DNA of 12,133 nucleotides. It comes from Ruminococcus sp. GTDB lineage: Bacteria > Bacillota > Clostridia > Oscillospirales > Ruminococcaceae. The notes beneath the pieces are model-generated. The model made no database searches. It worked only from the letters and a program-made list of their open reading frames with translations, and was not told the DNA's origin. Below, piece after piece: positions 5,778 to 12,133 of this stretch; the stretch's first letter is position 1, and every line of letters begins with the position of its first letter. A program made the position numbers and the translations under genes. Location: positions 1 through 12,133 of the forward strand of contig JAILFF010000258.1 of the NCBI GenBank assembly GCA_024697705.1, given 5' to 3'.

Positions 5778-7307
5778 ATGCAAAGAATTCTGACCCCTTA
5801 TCAGATGCGGCAGGCAGAAGCCGCTGCGGAAAAGCAGGGTACCTCGCTGTGGGATCTTATGCTGAACGCAGGCAATCAGCTTGCGGGGATAGTTTTTGTA
5901 AGAGCCAAACAGCTTAAAGCCAAAAGCGTGCTGATACTCTGCGGAAAGGGCAACAACGGCGGCGACGGATATGTCTGCGCTTCAAAGCTTGCCGTCGCCG
6001 AGGCAGGGCTTGATGTAGCTGTCTGTAAGCTGGCGGGCGAACCGAAGACCGACCTCGCCAAAAAGGCGCTGGAGCTTGCCGAAAAGGATAAGAGCATTGA
6101 TATATACAGCGAGCTTTCCGAAAAGCCGATCAAGGCTGATATCATTGTGGACTGCGTTTTCGGAACGGGCTTTCACGGCGAGCTTGACAAGCCACGCCGC
6201 CGCGAGTTTGAAATGATCTCGGGCGTAAAGGCTTACAAGATCGCCTGCGATCTGCCGAGCGGCGTTGACAGTCTGCGCGGTACCGCCGCCGAAGGGACTT
6301 GCTCCTTCGACGAGACAGTGACCTTCCACGCGCCGAAGCTCGGCATGGTGATGAAGCCCGCCCGCGCTCTCTGCGGAAAAGTGACCGTCTGTGATATCGG
6401 TATCCCCGGAAACGACACCGAAAACAGCGAGGACAGGACTTTTATCCGCGAAGCCGAAGCTGACGACCTGCACAAGCTGATGCCCGAGCGCCCCGAACAT
6501 TCTCACAAGGGGACTTTCGGAAGGCTGCTCATTATTGCGGGCAGCGAGAATTATATAGGAGCAGCGGCTATCTGCTCCCGTGCGGCGCTGAAAACAGGCT
6601 GCGGTATCGTCAATCTTGCGGCTCCAATGAGCGTTATCCAGTCGATAGCGGGTCAGACGCCCGAATGTGTTTATACACCTCTGCCCCGCGGCGACGACGG
6701 CTGCATCGGAAAAGGCGCTCTTCCGATACTCGCCGAGCTTATCAAAACGCACGACGCTATCGTGGTCGGCTGCGGTCTCGGGCAGGGCGAGGGCACGAAA
6801 AAGCTCATAAAGGGTCTTATAAAAAAATCGGAAAAGCCGCTTGTTATCGACGCCGACGGAATAAATCTGCTTGCGAAGAATATAGATGTGCTGAGGGAAA
6901 AGAATTGTGAGATGATACTTACCCCGCACATCGGCGAGCTCGGAAGGCTTGCGGGCATCAGCTTCCGCGAAGCGCAGGCGAGCCGCTACGACATCTGCCG
7001 CTGGCTCACCGACAGCTACGGCATCACCCTGCACAGCAAGGACTCCACGACGATGACATTTAAGGGCGCCGAAGCCTGGGTGACGAATTTCGGCTGCTCG
7101 GCGCTTGCCAAGGGCGGCTCGGGCGATATGCTGACGGGTATCATCGGCTCGATGCTGGCTCAGGGCAAGTCGTCAGCCGAAGCCTGTATGCTCGGCAGCT
7201 ACATTATGGGCAGAACGGCTGAAATGCTTTGCGAGGGCTGTTCGCCCGCCGCGATCTCCGCTACGGACATTATCAACGAGTTCAAGCATAGTCTCACGGT
7301 TCTGTAA
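5778..7307 (+). CDS. nnr: bifunctional NAD(P)H-hydrate repair enzyme Nnr
   Basis: 509 aa, a fusion of two repair activities. The N-terminal YjeF_N epimerase domain (about 1-215) interconverts R and S forms of hydrated NAD(P)H: G-K-G-N-N-G-G-D-G (56-64), D-C-V-F-G-T-G (125-131, catalytic Asp125) and D-L-P-S-G-V-D (158-164). The C-terminal ribokinase-like dehydratase domain (about 230-509) restores NAD(P)H using ADP or ATP: S-H-K-G-T-F-G-R-L (242-250), V-I-D-A-D-G (356-361), L-T-P-H-I-G-E (381-387) and the anion-hole motif G-G-S-G-D-M-L (446-452) with Asp450. All key positions look intact, so both activities are expected. GGAG at 5767-5770, 7 nt from the ATG. It follows the UPF0210 gene by 37 bp without a terminator and ends the operon. 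Confidence 0.95.
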   Translation: MQRILTPYQMRQAEAAAEKQGTSLWDLMLNAGNQLAGIVFVRAKQLKAKSVLILCGKGNNGGDGYVCASKLAVAEAGLDVAVCKLAGEPKTDLAKKALELAEKDKSIDIYSELSEKPIKADIIVDCVFGTGFHGELDKPRRREFEMISGVKAYKIACDLPSGVDSLRGTAAEGTCSFDETVTFHAPKLGMVMKPARALCGKVTVCDIGIPGNDTENSEDRTFIREAEADDLHKLMPERPEHSHKGTFGRLLIIAGSENYIGAAAICSRAALKTGCGIVNLAAPMSVIQSIAGQTPECVYTPLPRGDDGCIGKGALPILAELIKTHDAIVVGCGLGQGEGTKKLIKGLIKKSEKPLVIDADGINLLAKNIDVLREKNCEMILTPHIGELGRLAGISFREAQASRYDICRWLTDSYGITLHSKDSTTMTFKGAEAWVTNFGCSALAKGGSGDMLTGIIGSMLAQGKSSAEACMLGSYIMGRTAEMLCEGCSPAAISATDIINEFKHSLTVL

Positions 7308-7318
7308 TAAGTGTTTTC

Positions 7319-7345
7319 TCCCCCTCACACGAGGGGGATTTTTTT
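7319..7345 (+). terminator. intrinsic terminator of the ACT-UPF0210-nnr operon
   Basis: TCCCCCTC (7319-7326), ACAC loop, GAGGGGGA (7331-7338): an 8-bp, very GC-rich stem followed at once by seven T (7339-7345). It lies 11 bp after the nnr stop. Confidence 0.95.
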
Positions 7346-7416
7346 CGGAAGATAAATGATTAAAGATAAGAGATATTTCGGACTGCTAAACTTACCTACG
7401 ATACAAGAACCTATGT

Positions 7417-7439
7417 TTGATCGACAAATTTATTGATCG
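7417..7439 (+). repeat. direct repeat TTGATCG upstream of the lipoprotein gene
   Basis: Two copies of TTGATCG (7417-7423 and 7433-7439) start 16 bp apart, the second just before the ribosome binding site (AGGAG, 7445-7449). No convincing sigma-A promoter was found between the terminator at 7345 and the gene, so the repeats may be part of an atypical promoter, an operator, or chance. Confidence 0.35.
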
Positions 7440-7459
7440 GAAAAAGGAGAGTATAGCTT

Positions 7460-7942
7460 ATGACAAAAACAAGAGTTATGATAATTTCAGCCGCAGCCGC
7501 GCTTGTCCTTGCCGCTTGTGCAAAAGCAGAAGAAAAGCCGCCCGAAAAGCTTCCCGAGCAGTTTACCGTAAACGCCGTTATCCGTGACGGCGATTTTGAA
7601 GCGGAGGCAGAGCTTACCCGCGCTCCCGAAGGCTGGCAGGTCATTATGAGCGCTCCCGAAACTGTCGAGGGTCTGCGCTTCGAGCTTACCGACATCGAAT
7701 CATCTGTCGGCTTGGGCGAGCTTAATTATCCTTTCGCCGCCGAGACCATGCCCGCCTGCTCGCCGCTGCTTCTGACCGTCAAAGCGCTCGACGGCTGCGT
7801 GCGCGGCAGCGATACGGGGATCGTTTCGGGACAGGACTACCGTCTGACATACAATGACGGCGTTCCCTCTGTACTTTCAGTCGGCAGCTTGACCGCCCGG
7901 CTTGGCGAAATATGCTGCGAGGATAAAGTAATTGTGTCATAA
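7460..7942 (+). CDS. lipoprotein of unknown function
   Basis: 160 aa. Positive N-terminus (K3, R5), hydrophobic stretch 6-18 and lipobox L-A-A-C with Cys20: a bacterial lipoprotein signal, so the mature protein should be lipid-anchored on the outer face of the membrane. A short charged, proline-containing linker (A-K-A-E-E-K-P-P-E-K-L-P) leads to a beta-rich region from about 35: F-T-V-N-A-V-I-R-D-G-D-F-E-A-E-A (35-50), then W-Q-V-I-M-S-A-P-E-T-V-E-G-L-R-F (59-74). This alternation of 'exported strand, W-x-V, P-x-x-x-x-G-L-x-F' vaguely recalls LolA-like clostridial lipoproteins, but that is weak. Four more cysteines occur (C100, C113, C152, C153), enough for disulphides. I do not recognise a named family. 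AGGAG 10 nt upstream supports the start. It appears to be a single-gene unit between a terminator and the PHP promoter. Confidence 0.82.
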   Translation: MTKTRVMIISAAAALVLAACAKAEEKPPEKLPEQFTVNAVIRDGDFEAEAELTRAPEGWQVIMSAPETVEGLRFELTDIESSVGLGELNYPFAAETMPACSPLLLTVKALDGCVRGSDTGIVSGQDYRLTYNDGVPSVLSVGSLTARLGEICCEDKVIVS

Positions 7943-7950
7943 TACACAAT
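7931..7950. promoter_or_regulatory. inverted repeat over the lipoprotein stop codon
   Basis: ATTGTGT (7931-7937) and ACACAAT (7944-7950) are perfect inverted repeats around a 6-nt centre that holds the TAA stop. No U-tract follows, so it is not an ordinary terminator. The TTGTG-N8-CACAA geometry matches that of Rex (redox repressor) operators, but the inner bases differ and the site is about 80 bp upstream of the next promoter. It may be a repressor site or only an mRNA 3' stem. Confidence 0.35.
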
Positions 7951-8028
7951 CATGCCTTACTCGATTTATGCATTTTGATGATAATTATAAAAAGAATGTG
8001 ACAATTTATGTAGATTTTACTAAAACGC

Positions 8029-8057
8029 TTGAAAACACCGCTTTTGTGTGGTATAAT
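8029..8057 (+). promoter_or_regulatory. sigma-A promoter of the PHP-TSCPD operon
   Basis: TTGAAA (8029-8034), 17-bp spacer, TATAAT (8052-8057) and an extended -10 (TGG at 8049-8051). Transcription would start near 8064, leaving a leader of about 34 nt before the ATG at 8098. Confidence 0.88.
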
Positions 8058-8097
8058 AAAATATATGATTTGTTGACTTTATTTCGGAGGTTTTATC

Positions 8098-8970
8098 ATG
8101 ATAGGCGATCTTCATTGTCATACGACGCTTTCGGACGGCTCGCTCGGTATCGAGGAGGTCATCGTGCAGGCAAAGCGCATGAAGCTTGATTACCTTGCGA
8201 TAACCGACCATGACACTCTTGCTTCGTCGAGCCGCGCACAGATACTCGGCGAACGCTACGGGGTGAATATCATTCCCGCCGTGGAGCTTTCGGCATGGGA
8301 TAAGGTGCGCGGTGAAAAGGTGCATATCCTCTGCTACGCTCCGCAGAAGCCCGACCGTCTGGAGGGGCTTTGCCTGAAATCATGCTCTATCAGGACGGAG
8401 TGCGCCAAGGACATGATCGACAAGGTAAAGGAGCTTTACCCTATCCCCGAGGACGCCGTAAGACCGTATACCAAGGGTTCAAAGAGCATATTCAAGCAGC
8501 ACATCATGCGGGCGCTGGTCAACTACGGCTACGCCACCGAGCTTTACGGCAGCACCAACGACGAGCTTTTCGGCAAGTCGGGGAAGTGTCTCGTTACCCG
8601 CGAATATCCCGATGTGAATTTCGTGCTCGATCTGATACATTCTTCTAAGGGCGTGGCTGTCATGGCTCACCCGTATCTGTTCGGGGGCGGGAATGTCGAG
8701 CTTATCGACGATCTTATCGAAAAGGGCAAGCTTGACGGGATCGAGGTCTTTCATTTTTCCGCTGACAAAGAGGCGCAGGAAACGCTTCTGAAAAAGTGCG
8801 AGGAGAACGGTCTTGTGGCGACGGGCGGCTCGGATTTTCACGGGCTTTACAACAGCGTCCCGACGCATATCGGCAGCCGCTTTACCGACGACGGAAATAT
8901 GCGGCGGCTGCTTTCGATGATCTCGGAAAACAAGCAGAAGGCAAAAAAACACGGTACACCGGTGGAATAA
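8098..8970 (+). CDS. PHP-domain phosphoesterase
   Basis: 290 aa. Polymerase and histidinol phosphatase fold with the metal-binding signatures in order: D-L-H-C-H-T-T-L-S-D-G-S (4-15), T-D-H-D-T (36-40), Glu63 in A-V-E-L-S, His76, His135, M-A-H-P-Y (189-193), and the C-terminal G-S-D-F-H-G (244-249). This matches the stand-alone PHP group related to E. coli YciV (RNase AM) and to 3',5'-nucleotide bisphosphate phosphatases, with a longer insert (about 85-180) between the second and third motif groups. The substrate is therefore probably a phosphorylated nucleotide or the 5' end of short RNA; that part is family-based inference. GGAGG (8086-8090) lies 7 nt before the ATG. First gene of an operon with the TSCPD gene 16 bp downstream. 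Confidence 0.92.
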   Translation: MIGDLHCHTTLSDGSLGIEEVIVQAKRMKLDYLAITDHDTLASSSRAQILGERYGVNIIPAVELSAWDKVRGEKVHILCYAPQKPDRLEGLCLKSCSIRTECAKDMIDKVKELYPIPEDAVRPYTKGSKSIFKQHIMRALVNYGYATELYGSTNDELFGKSGKCLVTREYPDVNFVLDLIHSSKGVAVMAHPYLFGGGNVELIDDLIEKGKLDGIEVFHFSADKEAQETLLKKCEENGLVATGGSDFHGLYNSVPTHIGSRFTDDGNMRRLLSMISENKQKAKKHGTPVE

Positions 8971-8986
8971 CAAAGGAGAATTACTT

Positions 8987-9238
8987 ATGAGCAAAATTAG
9001 CTTCACGCCGAAGGGCGTATGTTCAAAACAGATCAATGTTGAGGTCGAGGACGGGATCGTGAAGAGCGTTCAGTTCGTCGGCGGCTGCAACGGCAATACG
9101 CAGGGCGTGGCAAAGCTCGCGCAGGGCAGACCTGTCGAGGAGATAATCAGGCTGCTTGAAGGCACCAACTGCAACGGCAGAGGTACCTCATGTCCCGATC
9201 AGCTTTCCAAAGCGCTGAAAGAGGCTATGAAGGCTTAA
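8987..9238 (+). CDS. TSCPD-domain small protein (TIGR03905 type)
   Basis: 83 aa. The diagnostic C-terminal T-S-C-P-D-Q-L (67-73) plus cysteines at 12 (P-K-G-V-C-S), 34 (G-G-C-N-G-N) and 62 (T-N-C-N-G-R) give four conserved Cys likely to bind a metal such as zinc. TSCPD domains also occur at the C-terminus of class II (B12-dependent) ribonucleotide reductases and of some vitamin B12-dependent enzymes, where they bind DNA or contact metals; free-standing members have no assigned function that I know of. AAGGAG (8973-8978) lies 8 nt upstream, and the gap to the PHP gene is 16 bp, so the two are co-transcribed and probably functionally linked. A strong terminator follows at once. Confidence 0.93.
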   Translation: MSKISFTPKGVCSKQINVEVEDGIVKSVQFVGGCNGNTQGVAKLAQGRPVEEIIRLLEGTNCNGRGTSCPDQLSKALKEAMKA

Positions 9239-9247
9239 AGCAAAACG

Positions 9248-9279
9248 CGGATACGCAGTAAATGGCGTATCCGTTTTTT
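9248..9279 (+). terminator. intrinsic terminator of the PHP-TSCPD operon
   Basis: A 9-bp perfect stem (CGGATACGC 9248-9256, GCGTATCCG 9265-9273) with an 8-nt loop and six T (9274-9279). It ends only 14 bp before the next ATG (9294), so the following gene has almost no leader of its own. Confidence 0.93.
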
Positions 9280-9293
9280 ACGGGGTGAGAAAA

Positions 9294-10157
9294 ATGATCG
9301 GGAAATATAAAACTCTGTTATCGGCGGCTGCGGCGGCGGCGCTTTTGCCGAATCTGACGGCTTTCGCCGATGAAAGACTTGTTTTTTCGCTTGCGGAAAA
9401 TGCAGCGATTCGGGCAGACGGGAATGTCGCTGTTTCGGTCAAGACGGAGGAAAATCCGGGAGTGCAGTCATGGGTTCTTGTTCTTTGCTACGACAGCGGC
9501 GCGGTCGGTTTTTCGGGCATTGAGGACGGCGCGTTCGGTAAGCTGACCGTTTCCGACGATAAGTCGGGGAGGGTAACGGTCAACTGCTTCGGCAGCGGCG
9601 ATGTTTCGGCTGAGGGTATCGCCTTTACCGCGCTGTTCGTGCCGAAAGCCGATTCCGACAGCTGCGAATTTACTCTTGTTCCGTCGGAGGACGCGGGCGA
9701 TTTCTTCAATTACTCGGGCGAAGACGTCACCTGTTCGGTCTCTCGCGGCAGACTGACGGTCGCGCTTGATAAGTCGGGCTTTTCCGACAAAGTCGCTTTG
9801 CCGCCGGAAGAACAGCCGTCCGAACCCGTCGAAGAGATCACCCGTGAAAGCGCCGAGACGCAGGAGAAAACAGTTTCCGCAGATTCAGACGAAACGAACA
9901 ATGCCGCAGAAGAATCGTCAGAAGCCCCCGCAGAAAACTCGCCGGTGGAAGATATCGTTTCCGCGCCGACCGAGTCCGATAACGAAAGCGCCGCCGCTCT
10001 TAATCAGACCGAAAAGCAAAACGCCGCCGCAAGCGAATCGCCCTCCGAGAGTGCTGCTTCGGAAAGACCGTCCAAAACGGGCGGCGCTTCACCTATGACG
10101 GCGTTTGCCTTAGCGCTTATCGCTGCGGGAACTGTCGTCGTTTCACGCCGCCGCTGA
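9294..10157 (+). CDS. secreted cohesin-like protein with acidic linker and C-terminal anchor
   Basis: 287 aa from ATG 9294. A signal peptide (1-25: K4, K6, hydrophobic 8-19, cleavage after A-F-A) precedes a beta-rich domain (about 28-156) of cohesin type: V-A-V-S-V-K (45-50), N-P-G-V-Q-S-W-V-L-V-L-C-Y-D (54-67), F-G-K-L-T-V-S-D (81-88), G-I-A-F-T-A-L-F (108-115). A long Glu/Ser/Pro/Ala-rich acidic linker (about 167-258) follows, then S-K-T-G-G (260-264), a hydrophobic helix (268-283) and R-R-R at the end: the layout of a cell-wall sorting signal, though without canonical L-P-x-T-G. A single cohesin-like domain could bind a dockerin protein and hold it at the surface. GTG 9285 in frame is an alternative start, but GGTGAG (9284-9289) favours ATG 9294. 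No promoter of its own is clear; read-through across the terminator at 9248 is possible. Confidence 0.82.
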   Translation: MIGKYKTLLSAAAAAALLPNLTAFADERLVFSLAENAAIRADGNVAVSVKTEENPGVQSWVLVLCYDSGAVGFSGIEDGAFGKLTVSDDKSGRVTVNCFGSGDVSAEGIAFTALFVPKADSDSCEFTLVPSEDAGDFFNYSGEDVTCSVSRGRLTVALDKSGFSDKVALPPEEQPSEPVEEITRESAETQEKTVSADSDETNNAAEESSEAPAENSPVEDIVSAPTESDNESAAALNQTEKQNAAASESPSESAASERPSKTGGASPMTAFALALIAAGTVVVSRRR

Positions 10158-10183
10158 TTTGTCAATTTCTCTATAAATAAATT

Positions 10184-10220
10184 ACACCGCCCGCAGTTTA
10201 TCCGCAGGCGGTGTTTTATT
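10184..10220. terminator. terminator between the cohesin-like gene and leuB, possibly bidirectional
   Basis: An 8-bp perfect stem (ACACCGCC 10184-10191, GGCGGTGT 10207-10214), extended by two more pairs after one mismatch, then TTTTATTA on the plus strand. On the minus strand an A/T-rich tract (AATTTATTT) follows, so it could also end the leuB transcript, which converges here. Confidence 0.85.
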
Positions 10221-10237
10221 ATCGGTATAATCGGATA

Positions 10238-11320
10238 TCAGATATTCGCGGCGATAAGACTGCCCATTTCGGCGCAGCCTACCTTTGTGCAGCCTTCGGA
10301 CATGATGTCGCCCGTGCGGTATCCCTGATCGAGGACTGCTTCAACGGCGGCTTCTACGGCGTCGGCTTCGTCGGTCATGTCGAACGAATAGCGCAGCATC
10401 ATAGCGGCGGAAAGGATAGTCGCTATCGGATTAGCCTTGTCCTGTCCCGCAATGTCGGGAGCCGAACCGCCCGAAGGCTCGTACAGACCGAACTTCGTCT
10501 CGTTCATGCTTGCCGACGGCAGCATACCGATAGAGCCTGTTATCATCGAGGCTTCGTCGGAGAGAATGTCGCCGAACATATTTTCAGTAACCATAACGTC
10601 GAACTGCGCGGGGTCTTTTACAAGCTGCATAGCCGAGTTGTCAACGAGCATATGTTCGAGCGTTACCTCGGGATATTCATTGGCTACCTCGTTTACGACC
10701 TTTCTCCACAGGCGGGAGGAATCGAGCACGTTCGCCTTGTCAACGCTCGTTACTTTCTTGCGGCGCTTCATGGCGACCTCGAAAGCCTTGATCGCAATGC
10801 GGCGGATCTCGGCTTCGGTGTAGGTAAGCGTGTCAACGGCGGTCATAACGCCGTTGATCTCTTCGGTCTTTCTTTCGCCGAAGTATAATCCGCCCGTCAG
10901 CTCGCGCATGATGAGCATATCAAAGCCCTTAGCCGCGATGGACTCCTTAAGCGGGCAGGCACCCGCAAGCTGCTTGTACAGCAGGCAGGGACGCAGATTT
11001 GCGAAAAGCCCCAGCGCCTTTCTGATACCGAGCAGACCCGCCTCGGGACGGAGGTTCGCGGGCAGCTTGTACCAGGGCGAGGTGTTGGTGTCGCCGCCGA
11101 TACTGCCCATAAGCACCGCGTCGCTTGCTTTGCAGGCGGCTATCGTCTCGTCGGTGAGCGGCACGCCGTTTGCGTCTATCGAAGCGCCGCCCATAAGCAG
11201 CTGTGTGTAATCGAATCTGTGTCCGTACTTCTCGGCGACCTTGTCGAGTACCTTCATAGCTTCGGTCACGATCTCGGGTCCTATTCCGTCACCCTTGATG
11301 ACCGCAATTTTCTTTATCAT
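10238..11320 (-). CDS. leuB: 3-isopropylmalate dehydrogenase
   Basis: 360 aa, typical for LeuB, the NAD-dependent enzyme that oxidises and decarboxylates 3-isopropylmalate to 2-oxoisocaproate, third step of leucine synthesis. Visible landmarks: I-K-G-D-G-I-G-P-E-I (8-17); L-L-G-I-R-K-A-L-G-L-F-A-N-L-R-P (96-111) with substrate-binding Arg100 and Arg110; R-E-L-T-G-G-L-Y-F-G (139-148) with Arg139 and Tyr146; K-A-N-V-L (195-199); D-N-S-A-M-Q-L (227-233); metal-binding Asp227, Asp251 and Asp255; and G-G-S-A-P-D-I-A-G (284-292), the NAD site. The R-E-L-T-G-G and L-x-x-I-R sequences fit LeuB rather than isocitrate dehydrogenase. ATG 11318-11320 is preferred over ATG 11327-11329, because AAAGGAA lies about 10 nt before the former and touches the latter. 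It is 45 bp downstream of the paaK gene on the same strand with no terminator between. Other leucine genes are not in view. Confidence 0.95.
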   Translation of the reverse strand: MIKKIAVIKGDGIGPEIVTEAMKVLDKVAEKYGHRFDYTQLLMGGASIDANGVPLTDETIAACKASDAVLMGSIGGDTNTSPWYKLPANLRPEAGLLGIRKALGLFANLRPCLLYKQLAGACPLKESIAAKGFDMLIMRELTGGLYFGERKTEEINGVMTAVDTLTYTEAEIRRIAIKAFEVAMKRRKKVTSVDKANVLDSSRLWRKVVNEVANEYPEVTLEHMLVDNSAMQLVKDPAQFDVMVTENMFGDILSDEASMITGSIGMLPSASMNETKFGLYEPSGGSAPDIAGQDKANPIATILSAAMMLRYSFDMTDEADAVEAAVEAVLDQGYRTGDIMSEGCTKVGCAEMGSLIAANI

Positions 11321-11365
11321 GGTTATCATTTCCTTTCGATTAATTATCCTGTGTATCCGAATTTA

Positions 11366-12133
11366 TTATTTACCCTCGCTGCGCAGGTCAACGATGCGCT
11401 TTGCCTTGCCCTGGAAGCGTTCGAGGGTGTTGAAGTCAACGATCGTGAGCTTGGTGGCGATACCGAGAACTACGCGCAGTTCGTGAGTGATCTTGCCGTG
11501 GAGCTCCTGAAGCTTGGCGTAATCATCGAGCAGCGAACGTACTTCCTCGTTAAGCTCGACCTTTATTTCAAGATGATCGGCGAAGTTCTCTCTCGTCAGC
11601 ACGAGCTGATAGTGAGGAGCTATCTCGGGAAAGCCCATCAGCACCGATTCGATCTGCGAGGGGAACACGTTTACGCCGCGGATCTTGAGCATATCGTCCG
11701 AGCGTCCCTTGGTCTTTGCCATTCTCGCGAAGGTCCTTCCGCAGCGGCACTTTTCGTAATTGATGCTGGTGATATCTCTTGTGCGGTAGCGCAGAACGGG
11801 CATACCCTCTTTTGTGAGCGTGGTGACAACAAGCTCTCCCTCGCTGCCTGCGGGGAGGACTTCTCCCGTTGCGGGGTCGATGATCTCGCAGAGGAAGTGG
11901 TCTTCGTTGATGTGCAGACCGTCGCGGAACTCGCACTCGCCCGAAACGCCGGGACCGCCGAGCTCGCTCATGCCGTAGTTATCGGAAACGAACATACCGG
12001 TTGTCGCTTCGATGGCGTTTCTCATTTCGATGGTGCAGCCCTCAGAGCCCAGGATACCGTGCTTTAAGTGGATATTCTGCAAAATGCCCTTTTCCTTAGC
12101 AAGCTCGCCCATGTACTGCGCGTAGGAGGGCGT
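11366..12133 (-). CDS. paaK: phenylacetate-CoA ligase family protein, 5' end outside the window
   Basis: The last 255 codons are present; the frame stays open to the right edge (T-P-S-Y-A-Q-Y upstream of the first internal Met), so the true start lies beyond. It belongs to the adenylate-forming superfamily: N-Y-G-M-S-E (52-57 of the visible part), G-E-L-V-V-T-T-L-T-K-E-G-M-P-V-L-R-Y-R-T-R-D (99-120) with the ribose-binding Asp, C-x-C-G-R (129-133), D-D-M-L-K-I-R-G-V-N-V-F-P (146-158, the hinge) and R-F-Q-G-K-A-K-R near the C-terminus with the adenylation Lys. Such enzymes activate phenylacetate and other aryl acids to CoA thioesters. In anaerobes they often sit beside indolepyruvate:ferredoxin oxidoreductase genes, so the likely role is in aryl acid use or release from aromatic amino acids rather than aerobic degradation. 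Two stop codons in tandem (TAATAA) end it, 45 bp before leuB. Confidence 0.9.
   Translation of the reverse strand, partial: TPSYAQYMGELAKEKGILQNIHLKHGILGSEGCTIEMRNAIEATTGMFVSDNYGMSELGGPGVSGECEFRDGLHINEDHFLCEIIDPATGEVLPAGSEGELVVTTLTKEGMPVLRYRTRDITSINYEKCRCGRTFARMAKTKGRSDDMLKIRGVNVFPSQIESVLMGFPEIAPHYQLVLTRENFADHLEIKVELNEEVRSLLDDYAKLQELHGKITHELRVVLGIATKLTIVDFNTLERFQGKAKRIVDLRSEGK

Noticed and set aside
5778..7307. Loss of catalytic function in Nnr because the motif reads G-S-G-D rather than G-T-G-D
   Set aside because: Ser and other small residues occur at that position in active homologs, and the catalytic Asp is kept.

Overview
The window looks like chromosomal DNA from a Gram-positive anaerobe of the Clostridia, most likely Ruminococcus or a close relative in the Oscillospiraceae. 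The evidence is strong AGGAGG-type ribosome binding sites, sigma-A promoters with 17-bp spacers, the ACT/UPF0210 (DUF711) gene pair, a TSCPD (TIGR03905-type) small protein, a phenylacetate-CoA ligase family enzyme and a secreted protein with a cohesin-like domain. This is inference from gene content; no rRNA or tRNA gene is present. No insertion sequence, phage gene, CRISPR array or tRNA was found, and most genes are ordinary housekeeping or signalling genes.

Layout. (a) 1-776: the first five codons of a minus-strand gene that runs off the left edge, then a minus-strand stand-alone receiver-like protein. A 285-bp divergent control region follows. It holds two facing-away promoters and, exactly filling the space between them, six direct copies of a 13-bp element at about 21-bp (two helical turn) spacing. 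This is the most unusual feature of the window. (b) 777-1617: a GNAT acetyltransferase driven from that region, ending in a bidirectional terminator. (c) 1616-3829, minus strand: an EAL-domain c-di-GMP phosphodiesterase with two C-terminal PAS-like domains, translationally coupled to hpt (purine salvage). (d) 3830-4087: a second divergent control region with two strong promoters. (e) 4088-7345: a three-gene operon, ACT-domain protein, UPF0210/DUF711 protein and the bifunctional NAD(P)H-hydrate repair enzyme Nnr, closed by a textbook terminator. (f) 7346-9279: a lipoprotein of unknown function, then a promoter and a PHP-phosphoesterase/TSCPD operon with its own terminator. (g) 9294-10157: a secreted cohesin-like protein with an acidic linker and a C-terminal membrane anchor, convergent with (h) 10238-12133, minus strand: leuB, preceded by the 3' two-thirds or so of a phenylacetate-CoA ligase (paaK) gene that runs off the right edge.

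How the genes may work together: the EAL protein and HPRT both feed the guanine nucleotide pool. The ACT/UPF0210/Nnr operon suggests that the uncharacterised UPF0210 pair works alongside metabolite repair. The phased repeats suggest that the receiver-like gene and the GNAT gene answer to one repeat-binding regulator, possibly of the LytTR type. These links are inferences from arrangement only.
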